In this document: piece by piece, positions 11,617-20,288 of the stretch
Layout of the letters: every line of letters begins with the position of its first letter
Position numbering within the stretch: the stretch's first letter is position 1
NCBI GenBank assembly: GCA_035606695.1
Contig: DATNEW010000036.1
Location: 1 to 64,000, forward strand
Reading direction: 5' to 3'
Source of the DNA: Gemmatimonadaceae bacterium
Lineage (GTDB): Bacteria; Gemmatimonadota; Gemmatimonadetes; Gemmatimonadales; Gemmatimonadaceae
DNA: 64,000 nucleotides
The notes under the pieces: model-generated
What the model was told of the DNA's origin: nothing
The model's database searches: none
What the model saw: the letters and a program-made list of their open reading frames with translations, nothing else
Translations under genes and position numbers: made by a program

Positions 11617-14532
11617 TTACGGCACGACCGGCTGCGTGTTCTGCGTCGGCGCATAGATCCCGTTCAACAAGAACTTGAACGATCCATGCGGCTGCCCGCG
11701 GAACGTGATCTCCGGTCCAAACAAGTACACCTTCCCACGGCCCATCGAGGCCTCGATCGCCGCCGCACCACCCTCGAGATAGTTCTCGCCCCACGCCCAC
11801 CCGCTGCGCAGCGGCGTCTTGCTGTCGAACCACGCGATCGGCCGCACGCCCTTCGCCATCGCGTCGGGCTTGAGACGGAACACCGGGTCGTTGTCGAAGA
11901 ACACGTCGGCCTGCGCCGGCATCCCCTCGCCGATCGGCAGCGTGTTGTCCACCGCGACGCGCAACACCGAACCCGGCACGTAATACTCCTCGCCCGAGAG
12001 CGCGCGGTCCGGCTCGCCCGGGCTCCGCACCACGAGGTGATTCTCGACGGGCAACCCAAGCTGATACGCCAGGTTCGTCGCGCCGCCGCTCGCCACGATC
12101 ACGCCGCCCTCCTCCACGAACTTCTTGAGCTGCGGAAGGCTGGTCGCCGCCGTGAGGTTGCCGAGCATTTTCTGATATTCCGCGGGGATGTTGGCGTTGT
12201 TGCCGCCGCCGAATCCACCGCCGCCGCCGCGACGGCCGCCGCCCACGCCCTGCACGCCACCCTGAATGGTCATGTCGCTCGGGAAGATGATCACGTCGTA
12301 CTTCGACTTGAGATCGCCCGCGTCGATGTCCTTCGGGTACACGACCGTATAAGGAACCTCGAAATTCTCAAACTCTAAACGCGTCCACCCGCTGGGCATC
12401 GAGCCGCCGAAACGATCGAGCAACGCGACACGTTTCGCCGAAAGTTTCTGAGCGTCCGCGCCGGGGCGCTGGGTGGTGGCGTCGAAGCTGACACCCAGCT
12501 CCTGCGCCGCCTTGTCGACGACGGCTTTGCCGTTCGCGCCGATGTAATACGTGCCCGCGGGATACGTCTTGCCGTTCGCGGTCATCGGCGACTTGAGCCA
12601 GTACACGTCGGCGCCCGCCTTGAACGCGCGGTTGATCACCGTCACCGCGTCGTTGTAGCTGTGCGAGAGCAAGTACCCTTGCGCGCCCTGTTCAGCATTG
12701 ACCTTGCCCGGCAGCGGCTTCGCGAGCTCGTGCCCCTGAATCTTCGTCGTGTTCGGCACGTCGAAGCCGTCCAGGATGCGATCGAACTGCACGCCCATCG
12801 TGTAGGCGAGCGTCCAGCCGGCGTTGTCGTACGGACGCTTCGGCGGGCCGCCCGGATAGGCGAAGTCGTTCGGGTGATCCTGCGGCTCCATCATGTCCAG
12901 GATCTGCGCGCGCGGCGCCTGCGCGGTCTTGATGACGTACGAGCCGGCGGGATACTGCTTGCCGTTCACGCTGAACGCCGCGGTTGCCTGCTCGATCGTC
13001 ACGCCGACGTGCCGCAGCGTGTTGACGAACTTCGTCGCCGTCGGGAAATCGGGCTGGTCGCTGGGGATGATGTAGCCCCGCGCATCCCGCGTCGCCGGAT
13101 TGTGCACGACGTCATTCCAAACCTTTAAACCCGCCGCATCGTTGCCGCGGCCGCCGCGATCCGGCGCGCCACCGACCACGACATCCGCGCCGCCGTTCGC
13201 CCCAGCCGCACCACGACCCCCGCGAGCGCCACGCCCTGCGCCGTTCGCAGGCGCGCCCGCCTGTTCCGCGTTGCCATTCAACGCCTGCTCGGCCGCGGCG
13301 ATCACCTTGCCGCTCACCGTCCAGTTGTCGTGGCTGCCCTTCTCGATGGCGTGCTTCGCCATGAGATATTTGTCATAGAGCAGCGTCTCGCGATACCGGC
13401 TCGCGTAATCGAAGATCGCGTAGTTGGCCGAGACGGAGTAGTCGATCGACTGGCGGAAGTGCCAGACCTGCGGCGCGACCGGGGCCGGCAGGTCGCCGCG
13501 CGGCAACTGCTGTTCGGGAATGAACGGAATGCGCGTCGGCGTCGGGTTGCCGATGATCTCGGTGAGAATGCCGACGATGCCCTGGAAGTAGCCGATCGTC
13601 CGCAGGCCGCCGTTCCACCACGTCGAGTAGCTCGAGCCCGAGCGCATGGTGAAGCCGGGCTTGTTCTCCTCGAGGAAGCGCTGATGGATCGCGAAGCCGA
13701 CGGCGTCGAGCCCCATGACGATCATCGGATCGATGTTGTAGTTGAACGGATCGCGGAACGGCGGCGTGAAGATCACCGTGCCCGCGGGGCCCGTCTGGTG
13801 GTGATTGTACATGATCACCGGATGCCAGTCCCAGAACATGAAATGATTGATGTTCTTGGTCTCGGCCAGGTTCGACATGAACGAGTCGCGATTGTCGTCG
13901 TGTCCCGCGTAGTGATTGTAGAGCAGCGGGATGTTCATGTTGCGGGCGAGCGTGTCCTTGTCCTTCATGTACCAGTTCGCGACGAGCTGCATGCCGTCGG
14001 GATTGACGTGCACCGCCAGGATGATGTCGTCCCGGAGAATGCGCTTCGTCTCGTCGTCGTTGCGCGAGATGAGCTGGTACGTGGTCTCGATCAGCTGGTT
14101 GGCCCCCACGACTTCCGTGGCGTGCAGCCCGCCGTCGAACCACACCACCGCCTTGCCTTCCTTCGCCAGCTGGTGCGCCTGCTCGTCGGTGAGGTTCTCA
14201 CCCTTGGCGAGCTTGAGAGAAATATCTTGATATTTTTTTAATAGCTTGAAGTTCGCCGGATCGGTGATGATGGCGGCGAGCTGCGGGCGGCCTTCGCTCG
14301 TCTTGCCGATCTCCACCGCCTGCATGCGGTCGGATTCCTGATCCATCTTGTGCCAGTACGCCGCGAACTGGTCGTAGTTGGGCAGGAACCAGTCGTCGCC
14401 GATGTTGTGGCCGAAGAACTCCTTCGGCGTCGTGATATGACCCTGGGCGCTGAGGGAACCGGCCGTGATCGCCGCGAAGATCAGCGGCAGGGCAACGGCG
14501 GAGCGCCAGGTGCGGTATGACCGCATCGACAT
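11617..14532 (-). CDS. Secreted M14-family zinc carboxypeptidase
   Basis: The 971-residue protein has a signal peptide (about residues 1-30, ending SLSAQ). The M14 domain follows: HATE at residues 137-140 supplies the first zinc His and Glu, VHVNPDGM and the DWHPVIMYNHH region lie in the expected places for later His ligands, and LTEIIG fits the catalytic Glu. A Gly/Ala-rich linker with RGARGGRG repeats lies near residues 430-470. The C-terminal half contains a second hydrophobic alpha/beta domain with a GGRRGGGGGFGGG run. Large M14 proteins of this kind are periplasmic or secreted and probably trim peptides. A terminator follows. Confidence 0.9.
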   Translation of the reverse strand: MSMRSYRTWRSAVALPLIFAAITAGSLSAQGHITTPKEFFGHNIGDDWFLPNYDQFAAYWHKMDQESDRMQAVEIGKTSEGRPQLAAIITDPANFKLLKKYQDISLKLAKGENLTDEQAHQLAKEGKAVVWFDGGLHATEVVGANQLIETTYQLISRNDDETKRILRDDIILAVHVNPDGMQLVANWYMKDKDTLARNMNIPLLYNHYAGHDDNRDSFMSNLAETKNINHFMFWDWHPVIMYNHHQTGPAGTVIFTPPFRDPFNYNIDPMIVMGLDAVGFAIHQRFLEENKPGFTMRSGSSYSTWWNGGLRTIGYFQGIVGILTEIIGNPTPTRIPFIPEQQLPRGDLPAPVAPQVWHFRQSIDYSVSANYAIFDYASRYRETLLYDKYLMAKHAIEKGSHDNWTVSGKVIAAAEQALNGNAEQAGAPANGAGRGARGGRGAAGANGGADVVVGGAPDRGGRGNDAAGLKVWNDVVHNPATRDARGYIIPSDQPDFPTATKFVNTLRHVGVTIEQATAAFSVNGKQYPAGSYVIKTAQAPRAQILDMMEPQDHPNDFAYPGGPPKRPYDNAGWTLAYTMGVQFDRILDGFDVPNTTKIQGHELAKPLPGKVNAEQGAQGYLLSHSYNDAVTVINRAFKAGADVYWLKSPMTANGKTYPAGTYYIGANGKAVVDKAAQELGVSFDATTQRPGADAQKLSAKRVALLDRFGGSMPSGWTRLEFENFEVPYTVVYPKDIDAGDLKSKYDVIIFPSDMTIQGGVQGVGGGRRGGGGGFGGGNNANIPAEYQKMLGNLTAATSLPQLKKFVEEGGVIVASGGATNLAYQLGLPVENHLVVRSPGEPDRALSGEEYYVPGSVLRVAVDNTLPIGEGMPAQADVFFDNDPVFRLKPDAMAKGVRPIAWFDSKTPLRSGWAWGENYLEGGAAAIEASMGRGKVYLFGPEITFRGQPHGSFKFLLNGIYAPTQNTQPVVP

Positions 14533-14549
14533 CCAGAACCTCCGGAAGG

Positions 14550-14580
14550 TGGGGCTTTCTTGGGGCTTTCTTGGGGCTTG
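14550..14580. repeat. Three 11-bp tandem repeats in divergent promoter region
   Basis: TGGGGCTTTCT occurs at 14550, 14561 and, partly, 14572. It lies just upstream of the M14 peptidase start and about 155 bp upstream of the divergent protease-like gene. A regulatory role is possible but unproven. Confidence 0.6.
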
Positions 14581-14733
14581 CCTGGGAATTTCTTGGTGGG
14601 GATCAAGGGAGTTTACCCCATGGAACTACGCGCCAGAAGGCCCGGATGCTGCCGTTCGGGCCCGGGCGCCGGACGCAACTTTTCCCCGCGAACGTCCGTT
14701 CTGCTGGGTAATCCCGTCCATTCCGGAGCCTCC

Positions 14734-16140
14734 ATGCGCCGCGTCGCTCTCGCCGTGCTGTTCCCCGCCGCCCTGCTCGCCCAGCAAACAGGACAACCGG
14801 CGCAACACGGCCAGGCGTCGCTCGCCGACAGCGTGATGATGCTGAACCGCGCGGGTCAGTTCGCGGACGCCGCTCGCACCGCCAAGCGCGGGCTCGACGC
14901 GGCGAAAACGATTGAAGAGAAGTGCGGTTTCCTGATCGGCGGCGGCTACGCGCTCGGCCGGATGGGCGAGTCCGAGACCGCGGGCGTGCTGCAGGCCATC
15001 GACACGCAGTGCCGCGAGACCCAAGCGGTCCGGACGCACGCCACGGACATCGCCGCCATTCGAGCCGCGCTCGCCTCGTCTCGCGCGTCCGCGGCGCCGA
15101 ACGACATCGATCCAGGCAAATGGCCGCCGCTGCCCGCGACGGGAGTCGACATGACGGCGATCGACGCGTTCTATCGCATCGCCGACATCCTGCGGAGCGA
15201 TCGCGACCCCTCACCAGTTGAGTGGAACGCCATGCTCGCGACGCCGGGTTATCAACTCGTCTGGAAGCAGAACCGGTCGATCCGCGTCTCCATGGCCACC
15301 GCGTTCAAGCCATCGATGAAGCCAAAGCGCGACAGCCTGCTCGCCGTCGAGTCGGACCAGAGCCTCGCGATTCGGCACCTGCTGCGCGCGTACGACCAGC
15401 GCGACGCCGTCATGCGCGCCCGCGACGCGCTCAGTCGCTCGATCGCCGACAGCATCGCACTCGGCGTGCGGGCGGCCGCCCGCTATCTGCCCGCCGGAAC
15501 GACCGAGAAGACTCCAGCGCCGTTCATCGCGTTCGCGGTCTTCGCCGACGACGGCTACGCGCTCGACGGCGGCGTGCTGCTCGATCCGTTGTTCGTGATC
15601 GAGAATGGCCTCGTGCCGTTGATCTCGCACGAGTTTCATCACGCGTATGTCGCGACGGTGGATCGGTCGGTGCGCACGGCCAACATGCAGTACGATGCCG
15701 CGCTGTACGGCGCCATCCGCTCGTTGCGCAACGAGGGCATCGCCGATCAGATCGACAAGCCGCATCCGCTGCCGGCGACGTCCGGCGCGCTCGCGTGGTA
15801 TCCGCCGCGCTACAACGCCGCGTACGACAAGACTCCCGCGCTGTTGAAGACGTTCGACTCGCTCGTGGTCGTCGCCGCGGACGATTCCACCAAGGCCGCC
15901 GTCGTCGGCCAGCGTGCACGCGCACTGTTCTGGTCGAACGGCCATCCGAACGGCGCGTACATCGCGCGCGAGATCGCCGAGACGTTTGGGGTCGACTCGC
16001 TTCTGCCGGCGGTGTATGACCCGTTCGCGTTGCTGCGCATCTACGCGGCGGCCGAACGGAAGCACGGGCGCCCGTCGCCATTCTCAGTGAAGGCGCAGGC
16101 GAAGCTCGATGAGATGGAGAAGCGGTACGTGAGACCGTAG
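14734..16140 (+). CDS. Exported zinc protease-like protein (HExxH, DUF5700-like)
   Basis: I chose ATG at 14734 because the 468-residue product then begins MRRVALAVLFPAALLAQQTG, a signal peptide; upstream in-frame ATGs lie in the divergent promoter region. Residues 299-303 read HEFHH, a zinc-binding HExxH motif in the context LISHEFHHAYVAT, and NEGIAD supplies a possible third ligand (Glu334), as in gluzincins. The N-terminal third is Ala-rich and helical. The arrangement resembles DUF5700-type putative Zn-dependent proteases. It is transcribed away from the M14 gene, so the pair may share a control region. The substrate is unknown. Confidence 0.7.
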   Translation: MRRVALAVLFPAALLAQQTGQPAQHGQASLADSVMMLNRAGQFADAARTAKRGLDAAKTIEEKCGFLIGGGYALGRMGESETAGVLQAIDTQCRETQAVRTHATDIAAIRAALASSRASAAPNDIDPGKWPPLPATGVDMTAIDAFYRIADILRSDRDPSPVEWNAMLATPGYQLVWKQNRSIRVSMATAFKPSMKPKRDSLLAVESDQSLAIRHLLRAYDQRDAVMRARDALSRSIADSIALGVRAAARYLPAGTTEKTPAPFIAFAVFADDGYALDGGVLLDPLFVIENGLVPLISHEFHHAYVATVDRSVRTANMQYDAALYGAIRSLRNEGIADQIDKPHPLPATSGALAWYPPRYNAAYDKTPALLKTFDSLVVVAADDSTKAAVVGQRARALFWSNGHPNGAYIAREIAETFGVDSLLPAVYDPFALLRIYAAAERKHGRPSPFSVKAQAKLDEMEKRYVRP

Positions 16141-16168
16141 CGCGCGCCGCTGGAGGCGCGCCGCTACG
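16138..16168. terminator. Hairpin between convergent genes
   Basis: TAGCGCGCGCCGC / GCGGCGCGCCTCC-like arms (GTAGCGCGCGCCGCTGGAG and its complement) form a strong stem that overlaps the ends of the protease-like gene and map. There is no T-run, so a bidirectional terminator role is tentative. Confidence 0.45.
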
Positions 16169-16916
16169 CGCGAGTCAGCACGAGCGGCCCGTTTTCCGTA
16201 ATCGCGACCGTATGCTCAAAATGAGCAGAGAGGCTGCCGTCGAGCGTAACGATCGTCCAGCGGTCGGACAGTGTCTTCGTCGCCGGGCCGCCGATGTTCA
16301 CCATCGGTTCGATCGCGATCGTGAGCCCCGGCACGAGCTTCTCCTTTCTCTTCGGCTTTCCGTAGTTGGGCACCTGCGGCTCTTCGTGAAACTCCACGCC
16401 GATGCCGTGGCCCACCAGGTCGCGCACGACGCTGAAGCCCGACGCTTCGACGACGTTCTGCACCGCGAAGCCGATGTCGCCGATATGATTGCCGATCACC
16501 GCCGCGGCAATCCCCGCCTCGAGCGAAGCCACCGTCACGTCGAGCAGCTTCTGCGTTTCCGGCGCGATCGCGCCGACGCCGACGGTGCTCGCGCTGTCGG
16601 TGAAGTACCCCTTGTAGCCGACGCCCACGTCGAGCGAGATGATGTCGCCGTCCTTCAGCACGCGCTTGCGGCTGGGAATGCCGTGCACGATCTCGTTGTT
16701 CACGCTCGCGCAGATGCTGCCCGGAAAGCCGTACAATCCCTTGAACGCGGGTGTCGCGCCGTCGTGTGCACGAATGAACTCTTCGGCGATCGCATCGAGC
16801 TCGCCGGTCGAGATGCCGGGCTTCACCGCGGCGCGGAGATGCTCGACGGTCGCGGCGAGAATTTTTCCGCCCTGCGCCATGAGATCGATCTCACGCGCCG
16901 ACTTCAACTGAATCAC
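16164..16916 (-). CDS. map: Methionine aminopeptidase
   Basis: The 250-residue type I enzyme removes the initiator Met from nascent proteins. It shows HGIPSRKRVLKDGDIISLDV and YFTDSASTVG with the two metal-binding Asp residues, GHGIGVEFHEEPQVPNYG with the metal His, and IEPMVN and FEHTVAIT with the Glu ligands. The best start is GTG at 16916, which overlaps the adk stop in a GTGA and begins VIQLKSAREIDLMAQ. No longer N-terminal SH3-binding extension is present. It is the last gene of the ribosomal supercluster. Confidence 0.95.
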   Translation of the reverse strand: MIQLKSAREIDLMAQGGKILAATVEHLRAAVKPGISTGELDAIAEEFIRAHDGATPAFKGLYGFPGSICASVNNEIVHGIPSRKRVLKDGDIISLDVGVGYKGYFTDSASTVGVGAIAPETQKLLDVTVASLEAGIAAAVIGNHIGDIGFAVQNVVEASGFSVVRDLVGHGIGVEFHEEPQVPNYGKPKRKEKLVPGLTIAIEPMVNIGGPATKTLSDRWTIVTLDGSLSAHFEHTVAITENGPLVLTRA

Positions 16917-17566
16917 TTGCGCGTTGCTCCTTCCGCCCCCAGCGCGCCGAGTGCGCGCCGTTTTACGTCGTCGACCGCGCCGACCGCGTTCACGACGACG
17001 ACTTTGTCGCCGTGGCTCCGATACCAGTCGAGCACCGGCGCGGTCTGCTCCCCGTACGCCTTGAGGCGCGTGCGAATGGCGTCGGGATCGTCGTCCTTGC
17101 GGCGAATGAGCGCGCCGCCGCACTTGTCGCAGATGTCGCCAACCTTGCGGCCGCTGTACGGCGTCTGGCACTTCTCGCACACCGTGCGATCGCTCAGGCG
17201 CCGCACGATCTCGTCATTCTCGATGTCGAAGGCCAGCACCGCGTCGACCTTCCGGCCGATCTTCTTCAGCATCGCATCGAGTCCTTCCGCCTGCGGCACG
17301 GTGCGCACGGCGCCGTCGAGAATGACGCCCTTCGCGTACTGCGGCTGGGCGAGCTCCTCGGCGATGATGCCAAGGATGACGGAGTCCGGCACCAGCTCGC
17401 CGCGCTCCATGCACGCCTTGGCCTCGAGGCCGAGCTTCGTGCCGGCGCGCAGGGCGGCCCGCAGCACATCCCCGGTGGCGAGCGTCGGCACGACGAGCGA
17501 CTCGGCGAGAAGCGGGGCCTGTGTTCCCTTGCCGGCGCCGGGCTTCCCGAAAAGGACGATGATCAT
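16913..17566 (-). CDS. adk: Adenylate kinase
   Basis: The 217-residue enzyme converts ATP and AMP into two ADP. The P-loop reads GKPGAGKGTQ, and TGDVLRAALRAG lies in the AMP-binding part. The LID carries CEKC and CDKC, a zinc-binding form. The usual DGFPRT motif reads DGAVRT, an unusual change that still keeps the AMP-contacting Arg. The gene starts 4 bp after the idi stop and overlaps map by 4 bp, so idi-adk-map look cotranscribed. Confidence 0.95.
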   Translation of the reverse strand: MIIVLFGKPGAGKGTQAPLLAESLVVPTLATGDVLRAALRAGTKLGLEAKACMERGELVPDSVILGIIAEELAQPQYAKGVILDGAVRTVPQAEGLDAMLKKIGRKVDAVLAFDIENDEIVRRLSDRTVCEKCQTPYSGRKVGDICDKCGGALIRRKDDDPDAIRTRLKAYGEQTAPVLDWYRSHGDKVVVVNAVGAVDDVKRRALGALGAEGATRK

Positions 17567-17569
17567 GTA

Positions 17570-18103
17570 TTAAAGGTAGTGCGTTCCGGCGCGCAGCCCC
17601 AAGGCGTCCAGCGCGAGCGGAAACCACGCGGTGAACTCCCGCGGGTGCGACGACAGGCGCTGCGCGAGCGCCGCGGTATCCACCCACTCGTACTCCGCCA
17701 CCTCGGCGGCGTTGGGCTCGGGGAGCGCCGACGTCCAACCGACGAAGACGTGATCGATCTCGTTCTCGACCAGGTCGCCCACCGCGGCGCGATACGAGAA
17801 CACGCACCGCTCCTCGAGCGCGCAGTCGAGACCCATCTCCTCGCGAAGACGGCGTTGCGCGGCGGCGATGCTGGTTTCGTCGGGCCGCGGGTGGCCGCAA
17901 CACGTGTTCGTCCAGAGCCCGGGCGAGTGATACTTCGCGTGGGCGCGCCGCTGCAGCAGCAGCCGCGCGCCGTCCGGTGAGAACACGAACACTGACACCG
18001 CGCGGTGCCGCTGCCCGTCGCGATGCGCGGCGAGCTTTTCGGCGACGCCGATCTCGGCGTCCGCCGCGTCGACGAGAATGACCTGCTCGTGAGTCACGAC
18101 CAT
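17570..18103 (-). CDS. idi: Isopentenyl-diphosphate delta-isomerase, type I
   Basis: The 177-residue protein interconverts isopentenyl and dimethylallyl diphosphate for isoprenoid synthesis. It has QRRAHAKYHSPGLWTNTCCG with the metal His and catalytic Cys, HPRPDETSIAAAQRRLREEM of the Nudix-like box, and ENEIDHVFVG with the catalytic Glu region and metal His. Length and motifs fit type I IDI. Its place between secY and adk is unusual: the two are commonly adjacent. A terminator separates it from secY, so it probably has its own promoter or depends on read-through. Confidence 0.93.
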   Translation of the reverse strand: MVVTHEQVILVDAADAEIGVAEKLAAHRDGQRHRAVSVFVFSPDGARLLLQRRAHAKYHSPGLWTNTCCGHPRPDETSIAAAQRRLREEMGLDCALEERCVFSYRAAVGDLVENEIDHVFVGWTSALPEPNAAEVAEYEWVDTAALAQRLSSHPREFTAWFPLALDALGLRAGTHYL

Positions 18104-18121
18104 GCTCGAGAAGGAATGGCG

Positions 18122-18153
18122 AAAAAAAGCCCGGCTGAAAGAGCCGGGCTTTT
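18122..18153 (-). terminator. Rho-independent terminator after secY
   Basis: On the minus strand AGCCCGGCTC / GAGCCGGGCT arms pair and are followed by seven T residues (A-run 18122-18128). It lies 21 bp after the secY stop and 19 bp before the idi start. Confidence 0.88.
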
Positions 18154-18173
18154 CTCGTGGAGCGCGACGAGAC

Positions 18174-19514
18174 TCAGAATCCGCCCGGCGCGCCTTGACG
18201 ACCGCGCATCTTGATGCGGCCTTTCTTCATGAAACCGTCATACTTTCTGAGCAGCAGGTGCTGGTTCATCTGCTGAATCGTGTCGAGCGCGACGCCGACG
18301 ACGATGAGCAGCGACGTGCCGCCGAAGTTGAACGAGGCGATGTGCAGCATGTTCGCGATCCAGATCGGCAGCAGCGCGACGAACGTGAGGAAGATCGCGC
18401 CCGGCAGGGTGATCTTCGACACGACGTCGTCGATGTACTCCGCCGTGCGGGCGCCGGGCTTCACGCCCGGAATGAAGCCGCCCTGCTTCTTCAGGTTCTC
18501 CGCCAGGTCGACCGGATTGAAGATGATCGACGTGTAGAAGTACGTGAAGAAGAGGATGAGGATCGCCATCAGGATGTTGTACAACGTGTTGCCCGGCGCG
18601 AGATAGTCCGCGAAATCGCGCATGCGCTGGTTGCCCATGAACTGCGCGACCGCGCCCGGCACCACGATCACCGACTGGGCGAAGACGATCGGCATGACGC
18701 CCGACGAATTGATGCGGAGCGGAATGAAGCTCCGGCTCGCCTCGCGCATGCGTCCGCGCGCCATGGTGCGTTGCGGGATCTGAATCAACACCCGCCGCGC
18801 CGCCATCGTGACCGCGACGACCGCCGCCACGATGAGCACCATCACGACCACCAGCACGAGGAGCGAGAAGGCGCCGATCGCGCCCGTGCTCACGAACTGG
18901 AACGCCGAGATGATGCCCGGCCAGATGCGCTCGACGATCGCGAAGAAGATCATGAGCGACGCGCCGTTGCCGATGCCGCGCTCGGTGATCTGCTCACCGA
19001 GCCACATCACGAAGATCGCGCCGACGGTGAGGAAGAACGTCATCGACACGCGGAAGCCGAACCCAGGATTCGTCACCGCCGCGGTGATCGACTCGGCGAA
19101 GATCGCGAAGCCCCAGCCCTGCACCGCGGCCAGCACGATCGTCGCGTAGCGCGACCACTGGTTGATCTTCTTTCGGCCTTCTTCGTCCTTCGACATCTTG
19201 TCGATCGACGGCACCACCGCCTGCGCGATCTGCTGGAAGATCGACGCGGAGATGTACGGCATGATGCCCAGCGCGAACACCGTGGCGCGCGCGAGCGAGC
19301 CGCCGGTGAACAGGTTGTAGAGGCCGAGCAGGCCGCCGCCGCGCTGCTGCGTGTTGATGTAATCCTGAATCGCGATCGGATTCACGCCAGGCGCCGTGAT
19401 GGCCGACCCGATGCGGTACACGAGCAGGCAGAGCAGCGTGAAAAGGATCTTGTCCTTCAGCTCGGGCGTGCGGAACAGATTCTGAACCGCCGCCGCCGCA
19501 TTGTTCTGTGCCAT
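18174..19514 (-). CDS. secY: Preprotein translocase subunit SecY
   Basis: The 446-residue protein is the central channel subunit of the Sec translocon, with about ten membrane helices. Typical segments are LLCLLVYRIGSAITAPGVNP, LGIMPYISASIFQQIAQAVV, NGASLMIFFAIVERI and the late LLIVVGVALDTIQQMNQHLL. A basic tail ends RIKMRGRQGAPGGF. It follows rplO with a 12-bp gap and closes the spc-type operon before a strong terminator. Confidence 0.97.
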   Translation of the reverse strand: MAQNNAAAAVQNLFRTPELKDKILFTLLCLLVYRIGSAITAPGVNPIAIQDYINTQQRGGGLLGLYNLFTGGSLARATVFALGIMPYISASIFQQIAQAVVPSIDKMSKDEEGRKKINQWSRYATIVLAAVQGWGFAIFAESITAAVTNPGFGFRVSMTFFLTVGAIFVMWLGEQITERGIGNGASLMIFFAIVERIWPGIISAFQFVSTGAIGAFSLLVLVVVMVLIVAAVVAVTMAARRVLIQIPQRTMARGRMREASRSFIPLRINSSGVMPIVFAQSVIVVPGAVAQFMGNQRMRDFADYLAPGNTLYNILMAILILFFTYFYTSIIFNPVDLAENLKKQGGFIPGVKPGARTAEYIDDVVSKITLPGAIFLTFVALLPIWIANMLHIASFNFGGTSLLIVVGVALDTIQQMNQHLLLRKYDGFMKKGRIKMRGRQGAPGGF

Positions 19515-19526
19515 GAGAATTACCCC

Positions 19527-20027
19527 TTAGTCCTCGACGCGGCCTCCGGCCGCGACGATCTTCTCGCGCGCGCCGGCGCTGACCTTGAGGCCCTTCACCG
19601 TGATCGCCTGCGAGATCTCGCCGTTCGCGAGCACTTTGACCTGCCCCTTGTTGCTGTTGATCAGCCCCGCTTCAGCGAGCGAGTCGCGCGTGATCTCCGC
19701 ACCGCTGGCCGAGAGCGTCGCCAGATCGTCGAGCCGCACGATCTGATTTTCCTCGCGGAATGGATTCGTGAAGCCGCGCTTCGGCAACCGGCGCGTGATC
19801 GGCATCTGGCCGCCCTCGAAGTGCGGCTTGCCGCCGCCCGGACCGTGGTGGCCCGCGCGCGCCTTGATACCCTTGTGACCCTTACCCGAGGTCTTGCCGG
19901 TGCCCGACCCCGGACCGCGGCCGAGACGCTTGCGATTCTTCGTCGCGCCGGGAACGACGGCGAGGTTGTGCAAGCCGATCTTCTCGCTCGCCGCCGTCTC
20001 GCCCGCCGCCTTCTTTGTGGTCGCCAT
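19527..20027 (-). CDS. rplO: 50S ribosomal protein L15
   Basis: The 166-residue protein contains KRLGRGPGSGTGKTSGKGHK and FEGGQMPITRRLPKRGF, the conserved L15 core, and the C-terminal VKVLANGEISQAITVKGLKV. About 20 extra residues (MATTKKAAGETAASEK) precede the usual L15 start. It assembles late into the large subunit. It abuts rpmD with no gap. Confidence 0.97.
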   Translation of the reverse strand: MATTKKAAGETAASEKIGLHNLAVVPGATKNRKRLGRGPGSGTGKTSGKGHKGIKARAGHHGPGGGKPHFEGGQMPITRRLPKRGFTNPFREENQIVRLDDLATLSASGAEITRDSLAEAGLINSNKGQVKVLANGEISQAITVKGLKVSAGAREKIVAAGGRVED

Positions 20028-20288
20028 TTACTTGTCTCCTTCCACCGGCGTCACCTCGACGAGGTGGCGCACTTGCTTCAGCTGACCTTTGAGCCCGGGC
20101 GTGATCTCCTTCACCACTTCATCCTGGTGATGCTTGAGACCGATCGCTTCGAGCGTCGCGCGCATCCGCCACGAGTGGCCGATGCCGGAGCGAACCTGCT
20201 TGATCCGTACGCTTCCCGATTCGGGAAGATTCTGCTTCGCCGTCTTGCGCGGCCCCTTGCTCGGGTGCCATACGAACGTGCGCGGCAT
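20028..20288 (-). CDS. rpmD: 50S ribosomal protein L30
   Basis: The 86-residue protein has SGSVRIKQVRSGIGHSWRMR and ATLEAIGLKHHQDEVVKEIT, the L30 fold. It is longer than the usual 60 residues because of a basic N-terminal extension [20 protein letters not shown]. It shares one base with the rpsE stop (TAATG), implying translational coupling. Confidence 0.93.
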   Translation of the reverse strand: MPRTFVWHPSKGPRKTAKQNLPESGSVRIKQVRSGIGHSWRMRATLEAIGLKHHQDEVVKEITPGLKGQLKQVRHLVEVTPVEGDK

